This document shows positions 8,573 to 16,106 of a stretch of 64,000 bases of DNA, piece after piece. Origin of the DNA: Pseudomonadota bacterium (lineage in GTDB: Bacteria > Desulfobacterota > Desulfobacteria > Desulfobacterales > JAHIVH01). Each line of letters begins with the position of its first letter. The first letter of the stretch is position 1. Below the pieces are notes generated by a model. That model was not told the origin of the DNA. It was given only the letters and a program-made list of their open reading frames with translations, and did no database searches. The stretch spans positions 1-64,000 of the forward strand of contig JAHIVH010000016.1 of assembly GCA_018816735.1 (NCBI GenBank), read 5' to 3'. The position numbers and the translations under genes were made by a program.

Positions 8573-9622
8573 TTATTTAACGTGTATCATTCCTTTTTTC
8601 CCGGTGTTGATATACCCGACAATGGCTGCGGTGTCCATACTGTTTTGCCGAAGCCGGGAAAGAAGTTCATCTGCATGGGAGGGCGGCAGCGCAATCAGAA
8701 GACCTCCGGATGTCTGGGGGTCAAACAGAATATCGCGGGTCACCGGATCAATTTCCTCTGAAAATTGAACCATGGATTCTCTGAATTCCCGGTTTTTATA
8801 AGCGCCTCCAGGAACAAAGCCCATGGATGCGAATTCTATTGCTTCAGGTATGACGGGAATATCTTCCCTTTGGATCACAGCCCCCATATTAGAACCCCAG
8901 ATCATTTCGGCAAGGTGTCCCAAAAAGCCGAATCCCGTAATATCCGTGCAGGCATGGACAGGAAATGCCGACATGATTTCGGCCGCGTTTTTGTTGAGCA
9001 TGGCCATCTGACGGGTAACTTTTTCAATGACATCATCTGGCGCCAGACCGCCTTTTATGGCTGTATTGATGATGCCTGTGCCAAGCGGTTTGGTAAGAAT
9101 CAGTTTGTCACCCGGTTTCATGTTGTGTTTGGTTAATATGCGATCCGGATGAATCAGACCGGTTATGGACAACCCGTATTTCAGTTCATTGTCTTCAATG
9201 CTGTGGCCACCGATTAAAACAACGCCGGCCTCTTTCAGCTTGTCAATGCCGCCTCTAATGATTTCCCTTAAAACGGAAACCGGCATTGTTTTAATCGGAA
9301 ACGCCACAAGATTCATGGCGGTTTTGGGCACACCGCCCATGGCATAGACATCGGAGAGCGCATTTGCAGCCGCAATCTGGCCAAACCAGTAGGGATCATC
9401 CACAATGGGTGTAAAAAAGTCCACGGTCTGAATCAGGGCGATATCGTCTGTAATTTTATACACGCCTGCGTCGTCTGCCCGATCCAGGCCAACAATCACA
9501 TTCGGGTCTGTTGGAAATTCAATCCCGCATAATGCCTTGGCCAGGTCCCCTGGCGCCAGTTTGGACGCTCACCCTGCGCCGGTTACGGTTCGGGTGAGAA
9601 AAAGTCTGTTTTCAGATGACAT
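8573..9622 (-). CDS. selD: Selenide, water dikinase (SelD), itself a selenoprotein with an in-frame UGA
   Basis: SelD makes selenophosphate from selenide and ATP, the selenium donor for selenocysteine and selenouridine. Reading from the ATG at 9622 gives TRTVTGAG, then UGA (9571-9569, codon 18), then ASKLAPGDL. The UGA falls exactly where SelD has its catalytic Cys or Sec. Downstream are the ATP-binding segments VGLDRADDAGVY, GGVPKTAMNLVAFP, GGHSIEDNELKYG and FDPQTSGGLLIALPP. With the UGA read through the protein is 349 residues, the normal SelD length. A start downstream of the UGA would lose the catalytic region. AAGGGA lies nine bases before the ATG; an in-frame ATG at 9631 is an alternative start. 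yedF follows. Confidence 0.92.
9540..9554 (-). promoter_or_regulatory. SECIS-like hairpin after the selD UGA
   Basis: On the selD message, 14 bases after the UGA, GCCAGG-GGA-CCTGGC forms a perfect six-base-pair stem with a GGA loop. The loop G lies about 20 bases from the UGA. Bacterial SECIS elements sit inside the coding sequence just after the UGA and show a short stem and a small loop with a G near its start, which SelB recognises. Position, size and loop all fit. The flanking CCAAACTGGC and CCAAGG could extend the structure. Confidence 0.7.
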
Positions 9623-9668
9623 GTTTTCCATTCCCTTGTATGATGCATTGCCGTTTCAACTCGATATA

Positions 9669-9712
9669 TGACATATCTTTACAGGTCATATAAAGCACAT
9701 GAAGATATGTCA
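9669..9712. repeat. Inverted repeat between selD and the DUF374 gene
   Basis: Perfect 11-bp arms TGACATATCTT (9669-9679) and AAGATATGTCA (9702-9712) are separated by 22 bases. It lies upstream of selD and downstream of the acyltransferase stop. There is no U-tract, so it is not a classical terminator; it could be a binding site for a regulator of the selD unit or an RNA structure. Confidence 0.4.
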
Positions 9713-9717
9713 AAATA

Positions 9718-10386
9718 TCAGTTCAACTCTTTTTTCAGGTTATCTGAACCCGCACACATGATATCTTCAAGTGACTTTCTCTGGGCCTCAAATTCTTCCG
9801 GTGTTTCCGGTGTATCAAATTTGATCATTTCCCCGTATCGGAGAATGACTTTTGAAAATGGTTTGGGAAGCATGAACTTATCCCAACTTTTGAAATACCA
9901 GGCATTGTCCGATGCAGTGTAAAAGGGAACAATCACGGCATTTGATTCATGGGCCATGCGGAGTACGCCTGCTTTAACCTTGAATGCCGGTCCTTGAGGC
10001 CCGTCAACGATATGGGCGGCAAGCCGGTTCTCTTTCATGTGATCGATCATCATTTTTAGCGCTGCTATGCCACCCCGTGTGGACGATCCCCGAACCGTCA
10101 CCCATCCGGTCCGTTTTGCAACCCCTGCAATGATTTCACCATCACGGCTCTGACTGATCATCAGGCCGGGTTTGTAGTGTCGGTAACCCCTGAAATAGCG
10201 GATCGCTGAAACAAACTGTTGATGATAGACACACAAAATAACAGCCCCCCCTTTTTTGTAATGATCCAGCCATTGTTTTTCATTTTCAACCCTGAAACGG
10301 AACAGTGAGGAATACAACCGGATGAAATGGTATAGTAATGTTTGCATCAGCCCTGAATAATACAGTTTCTTTTTAATCGCCCGCAT
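9718..10386 (-). CDS. DUF374 / lysophospholipid acyltransferase-family protein
   Basis: A 222-residue protein of the DUF374 group. It has an N-terminal hydrophobic helix (MQTLLYHFIRLYSSLF), the LPLAT-like start ILCVYHQQFVSAIRYFRG and the characteristic MISQSRDGEIIAGVAKR, then HIVDGPQGPAFKVKAG. These are the conserved blocks of this family, commonly annotated as lysophospholipid or lipid A-type acyltransferases. The HX4D motif is altered to HQQFVS, as is usual in DUF374. Together with the LpxL-like gene at 7058 it suggests envelope lipid tailoring. Substrate unknown. Confidence 0.8.
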   Translation of the reverse strand: MRAIKKKLYYSGLMQTLLYHFIRLYSSLFRFRVENEKQWLDHYKKGGAVILCVYHQQFVSAIRYFRGYRHYKPGLMISQSRDGEIIAGVAKRTGWVTVRGSSTRGGIAALKMMIDHMKENRLAAHIVDGPQGPAFKVKAGVLRMAHESNAVIVPFYTASDNAWYFKSWDKFMLPKPFSKVILRYGEMIKFDTPETPEEFEAQRKSLEDIMCAGSDNLKKELN

Positions 10387-10548
10387 GTTGCTCCTGACCC
10401 GGCCAAATGGAATACGTTACGGAAGGAAATATTTATTGTAAGCAGATTGTCGACAATGCCAAATTGGTGAATAAAACATGTAATTGCTTGATGATCAAGT
10501 TTTTTTACAGTTTTTTAACATGGAATACCATGGTGCAAAGCAGCGGTT

Positions 10549-11832
10549 TCAGGTACACGCATTCTCGACAACAGAATCAACAATTTTTCGGCATTCTGAA
10601 AGACGGTCGGTTTCTATGTATTGATACGCCCCGTCCTGCGTATCCAATGAACGGGCGATAATCTTTCGGCAATGCGGGCCTCCGAAAGTGTCCTGTATTT
10701 TGAGATATAGACTCCTGCAGCGGTTATATAAACGGGCAGGGAGGAATCGCTTCTCATCCTCAAATATGCGGTCGTTTTTAATCAGGCCGTGAAGGATGAT
10801 CCGCACCGTGTCGGAATATCCCGAATTTCTTAAATCGACGTTTTCCTGGAGTCCCATACATAGAACACCCCCTAACAGTGCACCGCAGACTGTGCCATTT
10901 AATCCGATATCACCTATGAATCCGCGGGAAGCGTCTCTGATCGCATCAATATTAAGCCCGGTTTTTTTGTGTACTGTTTCAATGACACTCTGGCAGCAGT
11001 GAAAATTATAGGATTCAAAATGATTGGTGATCCTTTGAATGGCTTCCATATCATGCGTATTCAGGAAGTTCATCTCCCCTCTGGTTACATTCAACGCCAG
11101 TTTGTCTAATATTTCTGCCCCGTTTTTCAAAATGGCCATGCACTTTAAAGGTGTTCCGGTCAGAACGGCACGACGGAAATTGCGTGTCAGATGATGCCCG
11201 CCGTGGACAAGACCGCAGTTTGGTGTGTGAACCCGTTTTTCAAGCTGTCTGTAAAATTCGGAGCACAGCGGATAAAATTCATCTGAACGGAGTTCCGGGA
11301 ATTTTTTCCCGAGAATGATCGTTCCACCGTTTGCGGTACCCCGAATCACAAACCCAGGTGATCGCCGTTTTTTGCTCCCGAGATCTGACAGAATGGGGGT
11401 GATACCAAAAGGGTCAAATACCTTAAGGGAAACAATTCCCCATAAGAAGCCGCTGATTGCGATCAATACCATGGCATGGGGCAGAAGCTTCAACTGAAGG
11501 GGGAACTGAAAAATGATCGTGTTTGATGGCTGCCAAAGGAGTACTGTAAAGGAAAGAACCATACTTGACAAAATGGAAAAGGTCATCCCCTGGTAATGAC
11601 TTTGAATGAAGGAAGATAGCCAGCTTTTAAACGACTTACGTACCATGACACTGTGCTGGATGAAAAATACGATTGAAATAAATCCGTCCCAAATCAACAA
11701 CTGGACTTCCGGACCATCGAAGCGGAAGATGGTAAAAGGGCCAAGGATTATAAAGCTACCAAATAGAAGAAACGATCCTCCAAAAAGAATGATGGATAGC
11801 GCTATTATAGCTTGAGCAGCAAATCGATGCAT
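10549..11832 (-). CDS. Membrane protein (isoprenylcysteine methyltransferase/NnrU-like) fused to a C_GCAxxG_C_C redox domain
   Basis: Residues 1-160 hold about five membrane helices and end in KKRRSPGFVIRG, which in methyltransferase-family membrane proteins precedes a conserved RWVRHPLY block. Here that block is absent. From about residue 175 the sequence becomes a soluble C_GCAxxG_C_C-family protein: FHCCQSVIETVHKKTGL, then GTVCGALLGGVLCMGL, then a late FGGPHC. These cysteines are thought to bind a metal or act in redox chemistry. The gene starts 13 bases after the MarR gene and is probably controlled by it. The abrupt switch at residue 160-170 may be a true fusion or an in-frame deletion joining two genes. 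Confidence 0.6.
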   Translation of the reverse strand: MHRFAAQAIIALSIILFGGSFLLFGSFIILGPFTIFRFDGPEVQLLIWDGFISIVFFIQHSVMVRKSFKSWLSSFIQSHYQGMTFSILSSMVLSFTVLLWQPSNTIIFQFPLQLKLLPHAMVLIAISGFLWGIVSLKVFDPFGITPILSDLGSKKRRSPGFVIRGTANGGTIILGKKFPELRSDEFYPLCSEFYRQLEKRVHTPNCGLVHGGHHLTRNFRRAVLTGTPLKCMAILKNGAEILDKLALNVTRGEMNFLNTHDMEAIQRITNHFESYNFHCCQSVIETVHKKTGLNIDAIRDASRGFIGDIGLNGTVCGALLGGVLCMGLQENVDLRNSGYSDTVRIILHGLIKNDRIFEDEKRFLPARLYNRCRSLYLKIQDTFGGPHCRKIIARSLDTQDGAYQYIETDRLSECRKIVDSVVENACT

Positions 11833-11844
11833 GGAAAACTCCTT

Positions 11845-12360
11845 TTATTTTTTATCCATGATTTGAGTGCCTTGATTGGTCTGGTTACTGCAACAAGAGC
11901 TTAGAAGCTGCCTGAACGCACTGTTCTGATGATCCAAAAGACGCGTTATTTCTTCAATCGATTCGAGGAGAATTTTCTGCTTGCTTTCAGGAACAAGATC
12001 TATAAGGCCTGCAATTACCTGGTTGCATTGAATATCGAGATATTGATACGTTTTTTTTCCTTCATCGGTTAATTGGACTTCAACTTTTCGCTGGTTGCCC
12101 GAAAGGCGTGCCCGATTTACATAACCTTGTTTTTCAAGTTTTTCCACAATCCGGCTGAGCGTACTCTGGTGCAGGGCCACTTCGGAAGCCAACTCGTTCA
12201 TGGCCTTGGGACCATCTGCAAGGGCTTCAAGCGTGTAGCATTGCTGAACGGTGACAGGGCTGTTGGCAAGCTGTTCACGCATCAGTTGATTGACGAAACG
12301 GGCCAGGCGAGTAAACGCCTTTCTACTTCTTAAAATAAGTTGAGATTTTTCAGATTCCAT
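11845..12360 (-). CDS. MarR-family transcriptional regulator
   Basis: A winged-helix repressor of about 171 residues. The recognition region ALADGPKAMNELASEVALHQ plus STLSRIVEKLEKQGYVNR is followed by the wing RLSGNQRKVEVQLTDEGKK. The start at 12360 is set by GGGAGG seven bases upstream rather than by the in-frame start at 12393. A long perfect inverted repeat lies 35 bases upstream, the likely autoregulatory operator. The C-terminus ends in a Cys pair (LLSSCCSNQ), which could sense oxidants or thiols; this is speculative. The neighbouring GCAxxG redox fusion is its probable target. Confidence 0.88.
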   Translation of the reverse strand: MESEKSQLILRSRKAFTRLARFVNQLMREQLANSPVTVQQCYTLEALADGPKAMNELASEVALHQSTLSRIVEKLEKQGYVNRARLSGNQRKVEVQLTDEGKKTYQYLDIQCNQVIAGLIDLVPESKQKILLESIEEITRLLDHQNSAFRQLLSSCCSNQTNQGTQIMDKK

Positions 12361-12394
12361 TAAATGCCTCCCGGGAATGTTTGCTACGGACAAT

Positions 12395-12427
12395 ATTTGC
12401 TAACAGCATAACATGCTGTTAGCAAAT
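12395..12427 (-). promoter_or_regulatory. 15-bp perfect inverted repeat, probable MarR operator
   Basis: ATTTGCTAACAGCAT (12395-12409) and its exact reverse complement (12413-12427) are separated by three bases. On the minus strand the repeat covers the spacer and a possible -10 (TATGCT) of a promoter whose -35 would be TTTACA, just upstream of the MarR gene. An extra half-site-like TTTGCTA occurs at 12380-12386. Position and symmetry fit a dimeric winged-helix repressor regulating its own operon. No U-run follows, which argues against a terminator. Confidence 0.72.
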
Positions 12428-12565
12428 GTAAAATGGTTTTTAAAAAATAGTCCATTTTTTTCATTTGGATCTAACCACCTGGAATTAAGGCTTTTTGGAT
12501 GAAAGGCCTTGCTTGGGTTGCGGCAGAATTGGGGAAATGATTTAAACCGAGATGATGCTATGCGG

Positions 12566-13300
12566 CTATCTTGACACATGGTGTTTACGCGGAAGATCCG
12601 GAACAAAGCAGCCGGGATCGATGGTAAACGGATCCCCATTGACCGCATAAGAGAGGCATTTTAATCCCCCCCTGCACTGGTTGACGTAGATTGGGCATGA
12701 CGGTGATCAGGCTGTCTCCGGCCTTGCACGAATAGGGCTGGCCGCCACCTGCCAAAAACTGAAGCGCCCGGTGCATTGAGATCTGACTTTTTTTAAACCA
12801 TGACCGGTTTGAGTTCCGCTTTTCACGATACATGATTTCAAAGAATGCCCTTGTTCTTTCCTTTCCCAGAACCAGATCTGACTGCCCGGGATCGGTCCTT
12901 AAGGGCACGAACCGGTCTGACCAGATTCGAGAGACTTTCAGTCTGGTACAGGCGCGTACGACATCCTTAAATTGAGAGACGTTTTTTTGGTGGGCCGTAA
13001 ACGAAACCGAAATGGGAATGTCGTTTTTTTTAAGCATTTTTATGGCTGATACACATGCTTGATAATTACCCCTGCCACGGATTGAATCATGAACTGCCCG
13101 GTTCCCTTCCACGCTGAGCTGAATATAGAGCGGTGAAAATGTTTTGAGCATCTTTGTATTTTCAGGAGTAAACAGTGTGCCGTTTGTAAGTATTGAAAAT
13201 GTAAACATATCGTTATGGGCGCATATCTCTTCGATCAGTTCAAACAGATCATTTCCGAGAAAGGGTTCGCCGCCGGTGAAAACGCCGGTATCATTGCACC
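12566..13300 (-). pseudogene. Radical SAM protein remnant, 5'-truncated with an internal deletion
   Basis: The minus strand gives VFTGGEPFLGNDLFELIEE, the radical SAM GGEP motif, followed by FSILTNGTLFTPENT and YIQLSVEGNRAVHDSIRG. The CxxxCxxC cluster motif that should precede GGEP is missing, because the sequence switches at about 13290 into a ligase gene on the other strand. Near the end, CKAGDSLITVMPN is followed out of frame by NQCRGGLKCLSYAVNGDPF and a stop at 12566, the normal tail of this radical SAM type. The stretch that should lie between, including a CRR-type cysteine segment, is gone. The product cannot be active. Confidence 0.8.
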
Positions 13301-14180
13301 GGTTATGGCCAATATGCCGGTTGTTCTTCTTGCCCGATGGGATGCGGCGGCCGTGCTCACGGCCATTGATCGATATCATGTCACCGGACTGGTCGCCGTG
13401 GTAGACGGCCTGCTTGAAATAATGAACCATCCTGATTTCAGTCAGTATGACTTGCGTTCGCTCCGTTCGGTAACCGTATCCTCCTTTGTCACAAAACTGA
13501 ACGTCGACATCCGCAGACGTTGGGAGAAATTGACCGGTGTTACGGTAAGGGAAAATTCCTACGGCATGACGGAAACCCACACGTCAGATACATTCACAAA
13601 CAGCATGCAGACAGATGATATGGATCTGAAGTCCGGGCCCGGGTTTTGCGGATTCCCTGTCCCAGGCACACAGATCAAGATTGTCGATTTTGCGACCCAA
13701 AAACCGGTTCCCTTGGGAGAAGAGGGCGAAATCGCCATCAAAACGCCTTCCCTCATGAAAGGATACTGGCGGAACCCGGAGGCAAGCCGAAAAGATATTG
13801 TGGATGGCTGGTTCCATACAGGCGACATCGGGATGTTGGATAAAGAAGGATACGTCCATTACCTGGGCCGCACCAAAGAGATGCTGAAGATAAAAGGCAT
13901 GAGTATCTTCCCAACGGAAATAGAAGGGCTTTTGGCCATGCACCCTGCTGTTGACGGATGTGCTGTCATCGGCATGGCGGATCTGAAAAAAGGTGAAATA
14001 CCGGTTGCCTTTGTGCAGCTGAGGCCGGATCATCAGGGGCGGATTACCGAAGATGAGCTGGCTTCATGGTGTCTCGACAACATGGCCGTATACAAGGTGC
14101 CAGCCATCCGGTTCATCAACAATCTGCCATTGACTGATACCGGCAAAGTGAACAAGAAAGTTTTATATTCAAGGCTTTAA
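13270..14180 (+). pseudogene. Acyl-CoA ligase (AMP-forming), N-terminally truncated
   Basis: About 300 residues match the C-terminal two thirds of an acyl-adenylate-forming ligase: the A5-type motif RENSYGMTETHTSD, then GEIAIKTPSLMKGYWRNPEA, A7 GWFHTGDIGMLDKEGY, A8 GRTKEMLKIKGMSIFPTEIE and A10 LTDTGKVNKKV. The P-loop (A3) and everything before it are missing. At about 13270-13300 the plus strand switches into antisense radical SAM sequence. The remaining frame is open to the natural stop, so the truncation is recent or the C-terminal part is selected. The ATG at 13306 could in principle start a shortened product. Without the P-loop it should be inactive. Confidence 0.78.
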
Positions 14181-14489
14181 GCGTCTGTTATCCGGGTAAC
14201 CGCATTTGGATTTTCAGTGATCGGTGGTGTTAAAACTAACCTGCTGAAATTGATATAGCTGGATCAGGATGATGAGTTTTTCTGTAATGGTCTTCTCAGA
14301 TGGCGGCCATCATGACGCCGTCATACATCTCTTGACAAATACCTAATTCCTATCCTATATGTCTTGGCCAATTTCTGGTTGACAACAACCAAAAAAACCA
14401 GAAAAGGGGGGCAAGATGCATGAAGACGGCCCGTGGCGGTTACTGAAAACGTCTCTACGCGCGGCTGCGCGTTGAGCAAGGAGTTAATT
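14181..14489 (+). promoter_or_regulatory. Intergenic region with a candidate promoter for the acetyltransferase
   Basis: A 309-base gap with no gene seen. It contains TTGACA at 14332-14337 and TATATG at 14356-14361 with an 18-base spacer, a reasonable sigma-70 promoter for the gene starting at 14490. A short inverted repeat TTCTGGTT/AACCAGAA follows at about 14373-14403. Confidence 0.45.
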
Positions 14490-15215
14490 TTGGATAAAGA
14501 ACACAGACCTTATTATGTCAAAGCTTCAATGATTTGGGCCCATAAGTTTTACGCGAATCATTTTCTAAAGCCTCATTTTAAAAGCGTCGGCAGGGGTACG
14601 ACTTTCGCGTACCCATGGAATATTGAAGTCTTCGGACCTTCCATCACAGTGGGAAAATATGTAAATATCATCGCCGCTCCGGGGAAGAGGACGAGTATCA
14701 CTGTCTGGCCATTGACAAAGGCAGGTGGAAGCATAACCATCGGGGATTACACCGTTATCAGCCATTGCGCGCGCATATCGGCCGGCATCAATATCGATAT
14801 TGGAAAAAACTGCCTGATCGCCGGATATACCTATCTCACGGACTGCGACTGGCACGATATCGTCAACCGGACGTTTTCCGGTGTGCCGCGCCCGATCAAA
14901 CTGGAAGACAACGTCTGGATTGGGGATAACGCTATCGTTTGCAAAGGTGTTACAATTGGCAAGAACAGCGTGATTGGCGCTGGGTCGGTGGTGCGCACCG
15001 ACATTCCAGCCGACTCGGTGGCTGTGGGAAACCCGGCCCGGGTTGTCCGCGAACTCGATCCGGAAACCAAGTACGTTACCAGGGAGAACCTGTTGACGAC
15101 CCAACCCCATGATTTTGTAAACAATCTCAGAAAATTGGAAAGGGAAATGCTGCAGGACAACACGCTCTTCGGCTGGCTGAGACAAGTCATCTTTCCCACC
15201 ACAAACGGACGATAG
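14490..15215 (+). CDS. Hexapeptide-repeat O-acetyltransferase (LbetaH fold)
   Basis: A 241-residue left-handed beta-helix acyltransferase of the WbbJ/Maa type. Hexapeptide repeats run from about residue 45 to 185, including VGKYVNIIAAPG, GGSITIGDYTVISHCARI and the conserved KLEDNVWIGDNAIVCKG plus VTIGKNSVIGAGSVVRTDIP, ending in AVGNPARVVREL. It would transfer an acetyl group from acetyl-CoA to a sugar hydroxyl, for example in O-antigen or exopolysaccharide. The start is a TTG at 14490 because AAGGAG lies six bases upstream; the longer in-frame extension has no ribosome site. It is intact although it lies between two pseudogenes. Confidence 0.82.
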   Translation: MDKEHRPYYVKASMIWAHKFYANHFLKPHFKSVGRGTTFAYPWNIEVFGPSITVGKYVNIIAAPGKRTSITVWPLTKAGGSITIGDYTVISHCARISAGINIDIGKNCLIAGYTYLTDCDWHDIVNRTFSGVPRPIKLEDNVWIGDNAIVCKGVTIGKNSVIGAGSVVRTDIPADSVAVGNPARVVRELDPETKYVTRENLLTTQPHDFVNNLRKLEREMLQDNTLFGWLRQVIFPTTNGR

Positions 15216-15316
15216 CAGTGTGAGTATTTTGACAGAATCCTATGGTTTGAAAGAGAATAGCCCAAAAGTTGGTTTTGTTGTAAGGGAATAGGGGACATAC
15301 AAATAATCATTATTGC

Positions 15317-15883
15317 ATGCTGGAAGATGCCGAGCGTACTGACCTGCGTGCCATAATCCAGGTGTTTATCGCTGAAAAACATTGGGAAGGAGCCGGTGGA
15401 CTAGAACTTACCGATGAGATCCGTGTCACGGTTTCCGCTCAGGCCTGTCTGCTTCTTCTGGGACTGCCCCACGATTACTACCGGAATGTTGAATCCATTA
15501 TTGTCTATCCCTCTACTGTTGTTCCACCTCAGCGCAAGCCGGGTTTTTTTGAAACGTCACTTTTACCAGTTGAACTTGAACATCCCATTATCGGCCAGGC
15601 ATTCCTCCATGGGCCGGTCATTATTATCTGGGACGCAGCCTTGCGTGACGGCCGCCATCCTGAGTATGGGCACAACTTGATTTATCACGAATTTGCCCAC
15701 AAACTGGACATGCTTGATGGTGCGGCCGACGGGACACCTCCTTTGCGCGACCGGGATGAATACCATGACTGGGCACTGACATGCGCCAACGAGTATCTGC
15801 GTCTCAAACAAGACGCCAAAAAAGGAAAAAAATCTTTCCTCAATGCCTATGGTGCAACAAATCTATATCGTTCGCATGTTTAA
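15317..15883 (+). pseudogene. MtfA-like zinc peptidase (M90 family), truncated at both ends
   Basis: The core of an MtfA-family metallopeptidase is clear: VSAQACLLLLGLPHDYYRN, SIIVYPSTVVPP, and the zinc site YHEFAHKLDMLDG. The family's N-terminal 50-60 residues are absent. The C-terminus breaks after LNAYGATN, where family members continue with an E-x-E-F-F-A segment supplying the third zinc ligand; here the frame ends in unrelated LYRSHV. Losing that ligand should abolish activity. The following 220 bases (15884-16106) hold nothing recognisable. Confidence 0.72.
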
Positions 15884-16106
15884 ACCTTCGAAAAGGTCAC
15901 ATAGGGAGGAATGGGCAGACATACCACCTGATGGGTATTTACGTCATCAAGGGCTTTTTACCGGGTTTTCCCGTGTTGCGGTAACATTTCGTGCCCTTTC
16001 AGCAATGGTGATCCACTTATCCAGAAACCTGTATAAAAATCCAGCACCATAAGTCTGGTGGAGGTTGAATTCTGAAATCGATGTGGGATCAAAAACTTTC
16101 TTTTTG

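Noticed and set aside
8573..9499. selD starting at the ATG-like codon at 9499
   Set aside because: It lacks the N-terminal catalytic loop; the frame continues upstream through a UGA that fits selenocysteine, giving normal SelD length.
12585..13580. A continuous 331-residue radical SAM protein
   Set aside because: The first 95 or so residues are antisense to the acyl-CoA ligase and have no radical SAM character, and the last 45 are out of frame with the natural tail.
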